Shown here: positions 41,195 to 50,255 of the stretch, in pieces
Layout of the letters: each line of letters begins with the position of its first letter
Numbering within the stretch: position 1 is the first letter of the stretch
DNA from: Deltaproteobacteria bacterium
Lineage (GTDB): Bacteria; Myxococcota_A; UBA9160; JAFDDA01
Assembly: GCA_019311105.1 (NCBI GenBank)
Contig: JAFDDA010000060.1
Location: 1-53,628 of the forward strand
Direction of reading: 5' to 3'
Length of the DNA stretch: 53,628 nucleotides
The notes under the pieces: model-generated
The model's database searches: none
Told to the model about the DNA's origin: nothing
What the model saw: only the letters and a program-made list of their open reading frames with translations
Made by a program: the position numbers and the translations under genes

Positions 41195-41325
41195 CTGAGG
41201 TTGCCCCACTTCGGTGGAGAGATTGACCAGGCAGCCGCCTTCCGCTGGGCTCCGGCAGTCGCCTCCTGGCTCGCGGGACTCATCTGTCCGAGAAAGGCGC
41301 GCGGGCGTTCCGGATTGCCGGAGAG

Positions 41326-41706
41326 CTAGGCATCCTCGACCTCAACCACCTCCTGGCGCGGATTCGTGAGCGACGGAACCAACCGTTGCCACCAGCTCGG
41401 AGCGTCGGCCGCCCGGAAGTGGGAGGTCTTGGGCGAGAGAATGGGCGGTTTGGGGGCTCTGGCGTGGATTCGCACGGCGCGCGCAAACAGAGCTTCTTCC
41501 GTCTCCACGTTTTCGGGATCGGCGACACAGGCGCCCTCGATCGGGCACACCGCGGCACACCGTTCGGAGGAGAAGAAGCCCACGCACTCCGTACAGAGAG
41601 TGGCGTCGAGCAGGACCTTGTGTTGGCCCTTGCTGATGCCATCGTTGGGGCAGCTGAGCAGACAGGCGCCGCAGTTGACGCATTCGTCAGTGATCATGGT
41701 CGGCAT
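41326..41706 (-). CDS. Dicluster 4Fe-4S ferredoxin (YfhL/FdxN type)
   Basis: A 126-residue ferredoxin. Cluster one uses Cys9, Cys12, Cys15 and Cys19 (ECVNCGACLLSCPNDG). Cluster two uses Cys38, Cys41, Cys50 and Cys54 (LCTECVGFFSSERCAAVCPI), with the 8-residue insert between the second and third Cys that is typical of the YfhL/nif ferredoxin type. The C-terminal 60 residues form an extension with two Trp. The start is ATG 41706 after GGAGAAG. A general low-potential electron carrier; its partner is not evident. Confidence 0.85.
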   Translation of the reverse strand: MPTMITDECVNCGACLLSCPNDGISKGQHKVLLDATLCTECVGFFSSERCAAVCPIEGACVADPENVETEEALFARAVRIHARAPKPPILSPKTSHFRAADAPSWWQRLVPSLTNPRQEVVEVEDA

Positions 41707-42103
41707 CGAAGGGTCTTCTCCGGTTCGTCGCTGGTGCTCAACTGCCACTTCTCGTGCTCTTCCTGTGCGCCGGAAGCCAGACGGATGGAGCGCTCACGAA
41801 CTCGCCCCAGGGCCGTTCGGGGCACCTCATGCGAAGGGTGCCGGCGCGTACCGTGGGTCTGCCCCGAGTTCGAGCGCGAGCCTGTCGAGCGCATTGTGTC
41901 AGGAGACCACACGGGGGGCCTCGACACATCCGTCATACGGCCGATCCCCCCCAAAACAGGAGCCGTTCCAGGGCGTTGGAGTCGAGTCGGCGGGCTGGGA
42001 AGCCTCCGAGGGCTCGCTCGATGGCTCCCCTTGCATCCTCGAGATGCCGCCCGCCCGTCAAACGGCCGATTCAGCGCCCGATCTAGTACTGTAGTTACCC
42101 GCC
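41707..42103. other. Intergenic, nothing identified
   Basis: About 400 bases between divergent genes. Frames on both strands are open but Arg-, Ser- and Pro-rich without recognisable motifs, and I see no consensus FNR or sigma-54 site. Confidence 0.4.
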
Positions 42104-42718
42104 ATGCGAGGGACGGATCGCCAATGGGAACGACTCCTCGATCCGAGAGTTCCGACCGATCGCGGAACGGTGCGGGTCGCGCCGCGCTGGCGCTGGACCG
42201 TCCTGCTTGCGCTGCTCGGCTCGGTGCTTCCGAGCTGTGCGACCGATTCGAGCGCCAGCCTCGCCCCAACCCTTGCTGCGTCGACACCCCGTGGCGCGGA
42301 ACAGCGCATCTCGACGCTGGTCCATGACTGGTTTGCCACGCTCGCAAGCGCCCCCCTCGAAGCGCGCGATCTGGAAGGCTTTCTGGCCGAGCCCTCGTTC
42401 GAACTCTCGCTGATCGGCGGGAGCCTTCAGCGCCTGCCCGAGCTCGAAGCGTGGCGCGCCAAGCTCCGCTCCACGCACCTCGATCTCACGTACCGGATCG
42501 ACTCGATCGCTGTAGAGCCCGCTGGTGAAGGCCTCCATCGGGCCCGGTTCGAGTTCGAGAGACGAGCCGTGGATGCCGAGGGAATCCCTCACATTGCGCG
42601 CCGAGAGCACGCCTGGCTGGTTCGAAACGCCCAGGGCGAGGCGCCCGTGATCCTTCGAATCGACGAACGCCCGCTGCTGGCCTTTCCGGGGACCGGGCCT
42701 CGGATCGTCTGCTATTAA
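42104..42718 (+). CDS. Putative lipoprotein with NTF2-like fold
   Basis: A 204-residue protein with a late hydrophobic segment and lipobox-like site (WTVLLALLGSVLPSC, Cys about residue 45), followed by a ~150-residue domain resembling NTF2/SnoaL-like proteins (LVHDWFATLASAPLEARDLE, LTYRIDSIAVEP, HRARFEFERRAVD). The long tail before the signal suggests the real start may be a downstream GTG such as 42170. It precedes the Sco1-like gene by 13 bases. Function unknown; the context suggests a periplasmic role in nitrite reductase maturation. Confidence 0.65.
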   Translation: MRGTDRQWERLLDPRVPTDRGTVRVAPRWRWTVLLALLGSVLPSCATDSSASLAPTLAASTPRGAEQRISTLVHDWFATLASAPLEARDLEGFLAEPSFELSLIGGSLQRLPELEAWRAKLRSTHLDLTYRIDSIAVEPAGEGLHRARFEFERRAVDAEGIPHIARREHAWLVRNAQGEAPVILRIDERPLLAFPGTGPRIVCY

Positions 42719-42731
42719 AGAGCGTCTCGCC

Positions 42732-43520
42732 ATGGAAGCAAGAATCATCGTCCTACTGAGCGTCTTCTCCGTGCTCTTGATCCCGGGGGCCGGCCAGACG
42801 AGCGCGGCCAAGACGCTGCCCATCCACGACGGGATCGGCGGCGAGTTCGCCGCACAGAGCAGCCTCGGGCGCGAGGTCCGACTGTCCGAGTTCGCGGGCA
42901 AGCCCGTGTTGCTGTTCTTCGGGTACACGAGCTGCCAGGATGTCTGCCCCGCGACGCTCTCGCGCCTCGGCTCGCTGACTCGGAGGCTCGGGCCGAGGGC
43001 AGGGGATGTGCAGGTTCTGCTCGTCACGGTCGACCCCGACAACGACACCGCTGAACATCTCCGAGAGTATCTCGCACGTTTCGATGACCGCTTCATCGGC
43101 GTGACGGGCAGCCAGGAGGCGATGGACCGGATCGCCGCGCTCTACATGGTGAAGCACGACGCGAGCCACGGCATGAAGGTGACTACGGAGCACAACCGCT
43201 CGAAGGCGCTCGTGAAGGAAGCCTTTCTGTACTCACACTCTCAGCAGATCTATCTGCTCGACAAGGCCGGCCGAACCCGGGCGTTCTTCTTCACGGGGTC
43301 GCCTCTCGACGAGATGGAGCAAGCCGTATTGGCGCTGTTGAGTGAGGGAACTCCTGAACCGGAGTCCGGAGTTCGATCAGATCTCGACCACGGTGAACAC
43401 CCTGGATCTATGACCAATCTCGACCAGGGCGAACACCCTGGATCTATGACCAATCTCGACCAGGGCGAACACCCTGGATCTATGACCAGGCATGACGCCC
43501 AGAACTCGATGGAGGATTGA
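42732..43520 (+). CDS. Sco1/SenC-family copper chaperone with repeated tail
   Basis: A 262-residue exported thioredoxin-fold protein that delivers copper to periplasmic copper sites. After a signal peptide, residues ~35-205 form the Sco domain with copper ligands Cys68 and Cys72 (GYTSCQDVCPATL) and His169 (YSHSQQIYLLD). The C-terminus adds three 12-residue repeats of the type LDQGEHPGSMTN, containing His and Met. The gene is three bases before nirK, so it probably loads copper into NirK. A ribosome site for nirK lies in its last codons. Confidence 0.9.
   Translation: MEARIIVLLSVFSVLLIPGAGQTSAAKTLPIHDGIGGEFAAQSSLGREVRLSEFAGKPVLLFFGYTSCQDVCPATLSRLGSLTRRLGPRAGDVQVLLVTVDPDNDTAEHLREYLARFDDRFIGVTGSQEAMDRIAALYMVKHDASHGMKVTTEHNRSKALVKEAFLYSHSQQIYLLDKAGRTRAFFFTGSPLDEMEQAVLALLSEGTPEPESGVRSDLDHGEHPGSMTNLDQGEHPGSMTNLDQGEHPGSMTRHDAQNSMED
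43381..43488 (+). repeat. 36-bp unit repeated three times in frame
   Basis: Units 43381-43416, 43417-43452 and 43453-43488 are contiguous. Units two and three are identical and unit one differs at two positions. Each encodes a 12-residue repeat in the tail of the Sco1-like protein. Confidence 0.95.
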
Positions 43521-43523
43521 ACA

Positions 43524-44663
43524 TTGAAACGGACAGCTTACGCACTACTGGTGGTGATTCTCGCAATGGTGGTGCTCCCCGCGCACGCAGACAAGCCGTC
43601 GAAGGCGCAAGGCCTGGAGCGAGTGAAGCAGGAGCTCGTGAAGCCTCCGTTCCTCCCGAAGCACTCCATCACCGCCGAGGGCGGCCCGAAGATCGTCGAG
43701 GTGCGCCTCGTGGTGGAAGAGCGGAAGCTGGTGATCGACAACGCCGGGACCGAAGTCAATGCGCTGACCTTCCAGGGCAGCGTGCCGGCGCCGATCATCG
43801 TCGTCCACGAAGGCGACTACGTCGAGCTCACGGTCGTCAACCCGCGGAATCGCGCCGACAGCGTCGACGATACCCGGCACTGGGATGGCAGCACGCTGTC
43901 GAACATCATGAGCCACAACATCGATCTCCATGCGGTGACCGGTGCTTTGGGCGGGGCCGGCATGACGCTGGTCAACCCGGGTGAATCGGCGACGATCCGC
44001 TTCAAGGCGACCAAGCCGGGCGTGTTCGTCTATCACTGTGCCCCGGGCGGGGTGATGATCCCCTACCACGTGGTCGCGGGCATGAACGGCGCCATCATGG
44101 TGCTCCCGCGCGACGGTCTCAAGGACCGCGACGGGAACGCGCTCAGCTACGACAAGGCCTACTACGTTGGTGAGCAGGACTTCTACGTGAAGGAGGACAG
44201 AGGCAGCGGCTTCAAGAAGTACGACTCGGCCTTGACCGCGATGGCCGAGACCCTGGAGGTCATGAGGACCAACGAGCCGAGCCATGTCGTCTTCAACGGT
44301 GCGGTGGGTGCGTTGACGGGCGACAACTCACTCACTGCGAAGGTGGGCGAGACGGTGCTCTTCATCCACTCGCAGGCAAACCGCGATACGCGCCCGCACC
44401 TGATCGGCGGCCACGGCGACCATGTCTGGCAGGGCGGCTCGTTTGCAGACCCGCCGGATACCAACCTGGAAACCTGGTTCATCCCCGGGGGCTCCGCCGG
44501 CGCCGCGCTCTACACCTTCAAGCAGCCCGGCCTCTACGTGTACCTGAACCACAATCTCATCGACGCGGTCATGAAGGGCGCGGCTGCGCACGTCGTGGTC
44601 GAGGGAGAGTGGGACAACGATCTGCTCGAGCAGATCAAGAAGCCTGGGCCGATCAACCCGTAG
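43524..44663 (+). CDS. nirK: Copper-containing nitrite reductase NirK
   Basis: A 379-residue periplasmic enzyme reducing nitrite to nitric oxide. The start is TTG 43524, eight bases after GGAGG, with a signal peptide ending in VVLPAHA. Two cupredoxin domains follow. Type 2 copper and catalytic residues are His131 context with Asp134 and His136 ([18 protein letters not shown]), His171 next to Cys172 ([14 protein letters not shown]), His292 ([11 protein letters not shown]) and His343 (YLNHNLID). Type 1 copper uses His131, Cys172, His182 and Met187. All key residues are present, so it looks active. It is coupled to the Sco1-like chaperone. Confidence 0.95.
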   Translation: MKRTAYALLVVILAMVVLPAHADKPSKAQGLERVKQELVKPPFLPKHSITAEGGPKIVEVRLVVEERKLVIDNAGTEVNALTFQGSVPAPIIVVHEGDYVELTVVNPRNRADSVDDTRHWDGSTLSNIMSHNIDLHAVTGALGGAGMTLVNPGESATIRFKATKPGVFVYHCAPGGVMIPYHVVAGMNGAIMVLPRDGLKDRDGNALSYDKAYYVGEQDFYVKEDRGSGFKKYDSALTAMAETLEVMRTNEPSHVVFNGAVGALTGDNSLTAKVGETVLFIHSQANRDTRPHLIGGHGDHVWQGGSFADPPDTNLETWFIPGGSAGAALYTFKQPGLYVYLNHNLIDAVMKGAAAHVVVEGEWDNDLLEQIKKPGPINP

Positions 44664-44708
44664 CGTGACGCACTCGCCGAAGCGCGGCACGAGGCCGGGA
44701 CGAGTCCA

Positions 44709-44722
44709 GGGGGCGCTCCCCC
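44709..44722. terminator. Possible terminator hairpin after nirK
   Basis: GGGGG-CGCT-CCCCC gives a strong short stem 46 bases after the nirK stop codon, within a larger CCAGG...CCTGG repeat. No T-run follows, so termination is only possible. Confidence 0.35.
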
Positions 44723-44970
44723 ACCTGGGTATCGCGGAGGTGCTGCGACGAGGAACGACCCCAGGGCTCATCGGGTAAGCCGAGGCCCAGGGGACTCGGA
44801 GCGGGATCGGCATGACGGACGATTGGCTCGAGGGTGCAGGCCATGTGACGGCTCGAGGTCGCGACGAGCATCGCCCTCGAGCCGTCCGTCGATCCGGTGC
44901 TCCGATCTCCCGGCGCGTGGAGCGTGCTGGATCCCTCGAAGGCTCCTCGGTTCGGCTATCGTCTCCTCCC
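44723..44970. other. Intergenic before the RegB-like gene
   Basis: The frame used by the RegB N-terminus is open back to ATG 44812, but the residues there (Arg-rich, no motifs) do not look like RegB, so I treat this as mostly noncoding. Confidence 0.4.
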
Positions 44971-46298
44971 GTGCGGAGCGCCCTTCTAAGCTTCTTCCTG
45001 CCTCCCCTCGCGGCGGGGGCCTCGGGGGAGGTCGCCAAGCTCACCTGGGTGATGCGGCTCCGTTGGGTCGCCCTCTCCGGACAGGCGTTCTGCATCGTTC
45101 CGGGCCTGGCCTTCGGCTTCCTTGAGCCTCGGTTTCTCCCGAGCTTCACCGGAACCATCGCCACGATGGCGATCTTGAACACGGTCACATGGACGGAACC
45201 ATCGCCACGATGGCGATCTTGAACACGGTCACATGGAGGGGGCTCCAGCAGAACTCCCGGTTCGTCGCGGGTCGCTACGCATTGCTGACTCAGCTCGTCC
45301 TCGACATCGTCGGGCTTTCGGCGCTGCTCGCCCTGACCGGTGGCGCTCGGAATCCGTTGATTCCTCTCCTCTTCGTTCACGCGGGCATCGGCGCGCTGCT
45401 GCTCGGGAGGAGACAGAGCTCCGTGCTGTTTGCCTTCATCATCAGCTGCTTGATCGTTCTGCAGTTCTTCTCCCAGGTCCCGCCGGCGCTCGAGAAGATG
45501 GAACTCCCGCTGAGGAATCTCTTTCCTGCACAGGTATTGGTGGCTCTGGTCTTCTGGATTCTCACCATATGGCTCTCGTCGACCCTCGATTCCCTCCGCG
45601 AGGCCTCGACTCAGGCGCGGGAGCACAGCACCCGCATCGATCGGCTGCGGGCTGTGGGCGCCCTGGCAGCTGGATTGTCGCACGAGTTCGCGACGCCGCT
45701 GAATACCGCACAGCTCAGGCTCAATCGACTGGGGCGCAAGGAGCAGCTCCAGTCCAACAGCGATCTCGCCGCCGCCGTCGATTCACTCGAGCGCTGCGAT
45801 GACATCCTCCGGCGCATGGCCGGAGCACCGCTGCGGCCCGAGAAGCTCGACCTGCAGGCGTTCGACGTGGGGGAGTTCGTCGAGCGCGTATGCTCGAGCT
45901 TGTCCGAGGCCCATCCGGAAACGTCGATTCGGGTCCATGTGAAGGGCTACGCATCGCTCCGGGCCCTGCTACCCCAGGTGGCCTTCTCCCAGGCGCTGAT
46001 CTATCTGATCGACAACGCCGTGGAGTCCGCCGGCCCCGAAAAGCCAGTCGACGTCGTCGTGGAGAGCACGCCCGAACGCGTCGACGTCTCGGTCCTCGAC
46101 CGCGGCGAGGGCTGGCCGGAGATCGTTCGCGCTCACATCGGTCAGCCCTTTCTCACCACGAAGCCGGACGGAGTCGGTCTCGGCCTCTACTTCGTCCACA
46201 CCTTGATCGAGGCGATCGGGGGCTCCTTCCACATGGAGGATCGCAGCGAACGCGGGGCGGTCGCCAGGATTTCCTTATCGTCCGTGTTCTCCGAATGA
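44971..46298 (+). pseudogene. regB: RegB/PrrB-type redox sensor kinase, frameshifted by a tandem duplication
   Basis: Reading from GTG 44971 gives the RegB-type start (AGASGEVAKLTWVMRLRWVA, LSGQAFCIVPGLAFGF) up to TGTIATMAILNTVTW, then nonsense. The rest resumes in another frame from 45189: NSRFVAGRYALLTQLVLDIV, LTGGARNPLIPLLFVHAGI, H-box LAAGLSHEFATPLNTA, IYLIDNAVESA and GVGLGLYFVHTLIEA. The break is a 44-base tandem duplication; removing one copy gives 428 codons in frame. RegB kinases sense quinone redox state. ATG 45189 could start a truncated kinase of 369 residues. It lies directly upstream of regA. Confidence 0.85.
45151..45238 (+). repeat. 44-bp tandem duplication inside regB
   Basis: Units 45151-45194 and 45195-45238 begin GGAACCATCGCCACGATGGC and differ only at the last base. 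The unit length is not a multiple of three and breaks the reading frame. Confidence 0.95.
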
Positions 46299-46310
46299 GG
46301 CCCCGCAGCA

Positions 46311-46871
46311 ATGACCCGTGATCGGCGCAAGTTACTCATCGTGGAAGATGACGAACGATTCGCGGAGACGTTGGCCGCCGAGTTCCGGGATCGCGACTAC
46401 GATGTCCGGATCGCCAGCAGCCTGAGGGAACTCCGCCAGATCTGCGATACACCCGTCTCCTACGCGGTCGTAGACCTGCGCCTGCGTGGGGACAGTGGGC
46501 TCGACGCGATCCCGATCATCAAGGAGAGCAGCCCGGGCGCAAAGGTCGTCGTCTTGACCGGGTACGGGAGCATCGCCACGGCCGTGCAGGCCACGAAGGA
46601 TGGGGCGGACAATTATCTGACCAAGCCGGTGAGCATCGAGACGATCGAGCACTCCCTGGGAATCGGTGTCGACGAGGAGAGCGAGGCCGAGTGTGACGAG
46701 GGAGAGGATCCCTCCGATGCGCTGGATTTTCCGAGCCTCGCCCGTCACGAGCGCGAGTACATCGAATACGTCCTGGCGGAATGCGATGGAAACATCAGCG
46801 AGGCTGCGCGTCGTCTCGGCCTCCACCGCCAGAGCCTCCAGCGCAAGCTTCGCAAGTACCCTCCCCGATAG
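46311..46871 (+). CDS. regA: RegA/PrrA/ActR-type response regulator
   Basis: A 186-residue response regulator of the global redox family. The receiver has LLIVEDDERFAETLAAEF, phospho-acceptor Asp55 (AVVDLRLRGDSGLDA), LTGYGSIATA and YLTKPVS. After an acidic linker the Fis-like helix-turn-helix reads GNISEAARRLGLHRQSLQRK and ends LRKYPPR, the near-invariant DNA-binding end of RegA. RegA regulators control respiration, including denitrification genes, in response to redox state, consistent with NirK and NirS on either side. It starts 12 bases after the kinase gene. Confidence 0.93.
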   Translation: MTRDRRKLLIVEDDERFAETLAAEFRDRDYDVRIASSLRELRQICDTPVSYAVVDLRLRGDSGLDAIPIIKESSPGAKVVVLTGYGSIATAVQATKDGADNYLTKPVSIETIEHSLGIGVDEESEAECDEGEDPSDALDFPSLARHEREYIEYVLAECDGNISEAARRLGLHRQSLQRKLRKYPPR

Positions 46872-47224
46872 AGCGCCCCATCCGTCGAGGATTCCCCGGG
46901 GGAGCATTCCTCCGAGTCCCTTCCGGCAGCTCGTCGAATCCGCTGGCGGTTGCTCCCATCCCCGTATCCTCATGGTGGGCCCTCCCCACTGCTCAGCGGG
47001 TCGTCTGCTCCCTCATCCTGAGCAGGGATCGGCGCCGTGTCGATCCGCGTGTTGGCAGGACGACCCTCCGAGCAGCGATCAGCCAGTGACGCAACGATCT
47101 GCTGCATTGAGCAAGGGCCTCAACGCTGCGAAACGTCTTAGTACCAGGGATTGGTATGGAGCCGGAATGGTGCCGACACTGTTTGTCGCGCACCCGGCGG
47201 ACCGATCAAGGAGGAGCAGGGACG
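46872..47224. other. Intergenic region upstream of nirS
   Basis: No gene is convincing. The region contains an inverted repeat CTGCTCA (46989-46995) / TGAGCAG (47019-47025) and TACCA-N5-TGGTA (47141-47155), about 70 bases before the start codon of nirS. Either could be a regulator site. I find no consensus FNR box (TTGAT-N4-ATCAA). Confidence 0.4.
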
Positions 47225-48895
47225 ATGAAGCGGATCAACACATCGATTCGAGCATTCTCGCAGTCGCAAAGCCGACGCAACGGGTCACCGCGACTCCGGT
47301 GGGTTCTCTCAGCCGGCTCGGCGATCCTGCTCGCGGCGCTGCTGGGCGCCCCCCTCGCAGGGGCGGCCCCCGAGCTGAGCAAGGAAGAGAACGAGAGGGC
47401 GCAGTTCATCTACTTCGATCGCTGCTCGGGATGCCATGGGGCCCTTCGCAAGGGGGCCACCGGCCCGAACATCACGGCCGAGAAGATGCTCAAGAGGAAA
47501 TTCGCGGAGCTGGAGGACTCCATCTTCAATGGCACCGATGCAGGGATGCCCGGATGGGGCCGAACCGGCGAGCTCACCGCTGCAGAGTCGACCCTGATGG
47601 CCAAGTTCGTGCAGCTGCCCGCTCCGATTCCGCCGGAGATGGGGCTGAAGGCCATGAAGGCTACCCACAAGGTCCACGTCCCCGTCGCGGATCGCCCCAC
47701 GAAGCCGCAGCACGGGCGAAACATCGACAATCACTTTGGAGTCATCCTGCGCGACGCCGGCCAGGCGGCGATCGTCGACGGGGACACCAAGAAGCTGATC
47801 AGCGTCATGGATAGCGGGCATGCGGTCCACATCTTCCGTGCCTCCGCGACCGGCCGTTACTTCTACACCGTGGGGCGTGACGGCAAGCTCAACCTGATCG
47901 ACCTCTGGGAGGAGAAGCCGAGAGTCGTGGCCGAATCGCGGGTCTGCCTCGATGCTCGCTCCGTGGACGTGTCGAAGTACAAGGGACCGAAGGGCGATTT
48001 TGTCGACAAGTACGCGGTGGTGGGCTGCTACTGGCCGCCGCAGATGGTGGTCGTCGACGGGAAGACTCTGGAGCCGATCAAGGTGATCTCGACGCGATCC
48101 TCCACCTACGACACCAACGAGTATCACCCGGAGCCGCGGGTCGCGACGATCGTGGCCTCGCACCATGCTCCCGAGTGGGTGGTCGCGATCAAGGAGACGG
48201 GGCTGGTCTGGCTTGTGGATTACTCCGATCTCGACAACCTGTCGATGACCCAGATCGCGACCGAGCGATTCCTGCACGACGGCGGCTTCGACGCGACCGG
48301 ACGCTACCTGCTAATCGCCGCCAACATGCGTGATCAGATCGTGGTGGTCGATACCAAGAAGAGGAAGTTCGTCACGAAGTTCGAGACGGGCGTCAAGCCG
48401 CATCCCGGACGGGGAGCGAACTGGGTCGATCCCGAGTACGGCCCCGTCAGCGCGACGACGCATCTGGGTGAGGGATTGATCGCGGTCTATGGATCCGATC
48501 CCGAGGGTCACCCCGAGCACGCCTGGAAGGTGGTGCGGGAAGAGGAGACGGCGGGCCCGGGTCTCTTCCTGAAGACCCATCCCAAGAGCAACCACGTCTG
48601 GACCGACTCCACCCTGTCCAAGGAGGAGGGGGTCAACCAGGAGATCTGCGTATTCAAGAAGGACGACTTCGCCGCCGGTCCGAATTGCTGGAGGGCTGCC
48701 GATCACGGCAAGGTCGTCCACTTCGAATACAACAAGGCTGGCGACGAGGTCTGGGCTGCGGTGTGGGACAAGAAGGGTGAACTCATCATCTATGACGACA
48801 AAACTCTGAAGGAGAAGCAGCGGATCAAGGGCGACTGGCTCGTCACGCCGACCGGCAAATGGAACGTCTACAACACGGTCAACGACATCTACTGA
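47225..48895 (+). CDS. nirS: Cytochrome cd1 nitrite reductase NirS
   Basis: A 556-residue periplasmic enzyme reducing nitrite to NO. I choose ATG 47225 after AAGGAGGAG; a signal peptide ends near LAGAAPE. The cytochrome c domain has haem motif CSGCH (67-71) and Met-containing GMPGWG. The C-terminal eight-bladed d1 domain has EYHPEPRVATIVASHHAPEW, FLHDGGFDATGRYLLIAAN, KPHPGRGANWVDPEYGPVSA, FLKTHPKSNHVW and TPTGKWNVYNTVNDIY, closely following classical NirS rather than NirF/NirN. None of the haem d1 biosynthesis genes is in the window. Confidence 0.93.
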   Translation: MKRINTSIRAFSQSQSRRNGSPRLRWVLSAGSAILLAALLGAPLAGAAPELSKEENERAQFIYFDRCSGCHGALRKGATGPNITAEKMLKRKFAELEDSIFNGTDAGMPGWGRTGELTAAESTLMAKFVQLPAPIPPEMGLKAMKATHKVHVPVADRPTKPQHGRNIDNHFGVILRDAGQAAIVDGDTKKLISVMDSGHAVHIFRASATGRYFYTVGRDGKLNLIDLWEEKPRVVAESRVCLDARSVDVSKYKGPKGDFVDKYAVVGCYWPPQMVVVDGKTLEPIKVISTRSSTYDTNEYHPEPRVATIVASHHAPEWVVAIKETGLVWLVDYSDLDNLSMTQIATERFLHDGGFDATGRYLLIAANMRDQIVVVDTKKRKFVTKFETGVKPHPGRGANWVDPEYGPVSATTHLGEGLIAVYGSDPEGHPEHAWKVVREEETAGPGLFLKTHPKSNHVWTDSTLSKEEGVNQEICVFKKDDFAAGPNCWRAADHGKVVHFEYNKAGDEVWAAVWDKKGELIIYDDKTLKEKQRIKGDWLVTPTGKWNVYNTVNDIY

Positions 48896-48946
48896 TGGGA
48901 GCCCGTTGTTCGCGCCCGGCGCGTCTGAAAGAAGCGAGATCTGCAG

Positions 48947-49618
48947 ATGATACCCGAAGGTTCCTCAATTCGTCTGGGACGCGCCATCCGTGGCTTGCTC
49001 ACCATCGGCAGCTCTGTCGTCGTGCTCGCGCCGGCGCTCCCGGCTACGTCCGCCGCGGACGGGATTCCGGGAGCGTCTTCGGTGCCCGTCGTGCACAAGT
49101 TCGCCGGAAACCACAAGTGCAAGACGTGTCATGAGAAGGAGCCGATCGGCAACCAGTACGGCGTCTGGCTCGACTCCACGCACGCCAAGGCGTTCGGGAC
49201 GCTTGCGACCGACAAGGCCAAGAAGTGGGGAGCCGAAGCCGGCGTCGACGACCCCCAGGCAGACGAGAAGTGCGTCAAGTGCCATTCCACGGCCTACGGC
49301 GTCCCGGACAAGATGGTCTCGAGGAAGTTCGACCGCACGGCGGGTGTGCAGTGCGAGGCCTGCCACGGCGCCGGCAAGGATTTTCGCAAGAAGAAGGTGA
49401 TGATCGACCGCGATCTCGCCGTCTCCAAGGGGTTGGTTCTGCAGAACGCAGAGGTCTGTACCCGCTGCCACAACGATGAGAGCCCGGCCTGGGACCCGGG
49501 CCGTTACAGCCTGCCGGGCGGCGGCAAGGCGGGGTTCGATTACGACCAGGCCGTGAAGAAGATCGTGCATCCCGTTCCCGAGGGCTACGACCCCTTGGCA
49601 GACGGAGAGGTGGATTGA
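48947..49618 (+). CDS. Tetraheme cytochrome c (cytochrome c554-like)
   Basis: A 223-residue exported protein with signal peptide (LLTIGSSVVVLAPALPATSA) and four c-type haem motifs: CKTCH (58-62), CVKCH (109-113), CEACH (136-140) and CTRCH (171-175). Spacing and the HAKAF, GVQCEACHGAG context fit the cytochrome c554 family. It probably passes electrons between the quinol dehydrogenase module and NirS or NapA. It begins the run continuing into the Nap genes. Confidence 0.87.
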   Translation: MIPEGSSIRLGRAIRGLLTIGSSVVVLAPALPATSAADGIPGASSVPVVHKFAGNHKCKTCHEKEPIGNQYGVWLDSTHAKAFGTLATDKAKKWGAEAGVDDPQADEKCVKCHSTAYGVPDKMVSRKFDRTAGVQCEACHGAGKDFRKKKVMIDRDLAVSKGLVLQNAEVCTRCHNDESPAWDPGRYSLPGGGKAGFDYDQAVKKIVHPVPEGYDPLADGEVD

Positions 49619-49619
49619 G

Positions 49620-50255
49620 GTGCCGGGTGCAGGGAACGACCCAGGCAAAGATCGGCTTCCCGGAAATCAGGCGACGATCTGGGGCACGCTCGGCCTTGCG
49701 GTCGTCGTCATCGTCGGGCTTTCGGCTGTGCGCCTCGAGCATCAGCCCGAGACTACGCGCGACTATCCCCCGCGCCCGCTGATCGCCGACGGCCCTGCGG
49801 TCATGAAACCCGCGCCCGAGATCGACGACGAGTATCTACCCTGCCGGGATTGCCACACCAGCCCGGATCGGCAGACAGGCCCGATTCCGCGGGAGCTCGA
49901 GTACGAGCACGAGGACACGGAACTCGCGCACGGGAACCTCTGGTGTCTCCACTGCCACGATCCCGAGCGCCCGGGCAGGCTGCGGCTGGCGGATTCCTCC
50001 CTGGTGAAGTTCGAGGACTCGTGGCAGCTCTGCACCCAGTGCCATGCGAAGAAGCTTCCCGAATGGCGCGCAGGCGTGCACGGGAAGCAGACCGGGCATT
50101 GGCGCGGACCCAAGGAGTATCAGACCTGCGTGGAATGCCATGAACCGCACGCGCCGCCCTTCGGCACCATCGAGCCCAAGCCCAGGCCGAAGCGTCCAGA
50201 CGAGATCATCCAGCCAGCGCGTATTTCGGGAGAAGAGCAGCATGGGGACTCCTAG
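49620..50255 (+). CDS. Membrane-anchored tetraheme cytochrome c
   Basis: A 211-residue protein with one N-terminal transmembrane helix ([18 protein letters not shown]) and four haem motifs: CRDCH (75-79), CLHCH (109-113), CTQCH (138-142) and CVECH (170-174). The first sits in [20 protein letters not shown]. The C-terminal tail is Pro-rich. It starts at GTG 49620, two bases after the previous stop, and overlaps the next gene by 14 bases. It could take the place of NapB/NapC as an electron carrier; it is not recognisably either. Confidence 0.85.
   Translation: MPGAGNDPGKDRLPGNQATIWGTLGLAVVVIVGLSAVRLEHQPETTRDYPPRPLIADGPAVMKPAPEIDDEYLPCRDCHTSPDRQTGPIPRELEYEHEDTELAHGNLWCLHCHDPERPGRLRLADSSLVKFEDSWQLCTQCHAKKLPEWRAGVHGKQTGHWRGPKEYQTCVECHEPHAPPFGTIEPKPRPKRPDEIIQPARISGEEQHGDS

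Noticed and set aside
41754-42086. Open frames in the gap between ferredoxin and lipoprotein genes
   Set aside because: Both strands are open but the translations are Arg/Ser/Pro-rich and match nothing I recognise.
43381-43488. CRISPR-like repeat array
   Set aside because: Three contiguous 36-bp units without spacers, in frame inside a gene; a protein tandem repeat instead.
46872-47224. FNR/Dnr box before nirS
   Set aside because: No TTGAT-N4-ATCAA or close variant was found by eye; only weak inverted repeats occur.
47225-48895. NirF or NirN instead of NirS
   Set aside because: The protein has a cytochrome c domain followed by d1-domain blocks, and its ending (TPTGKWNVYNTVNDIY) follows classical NirS closely.
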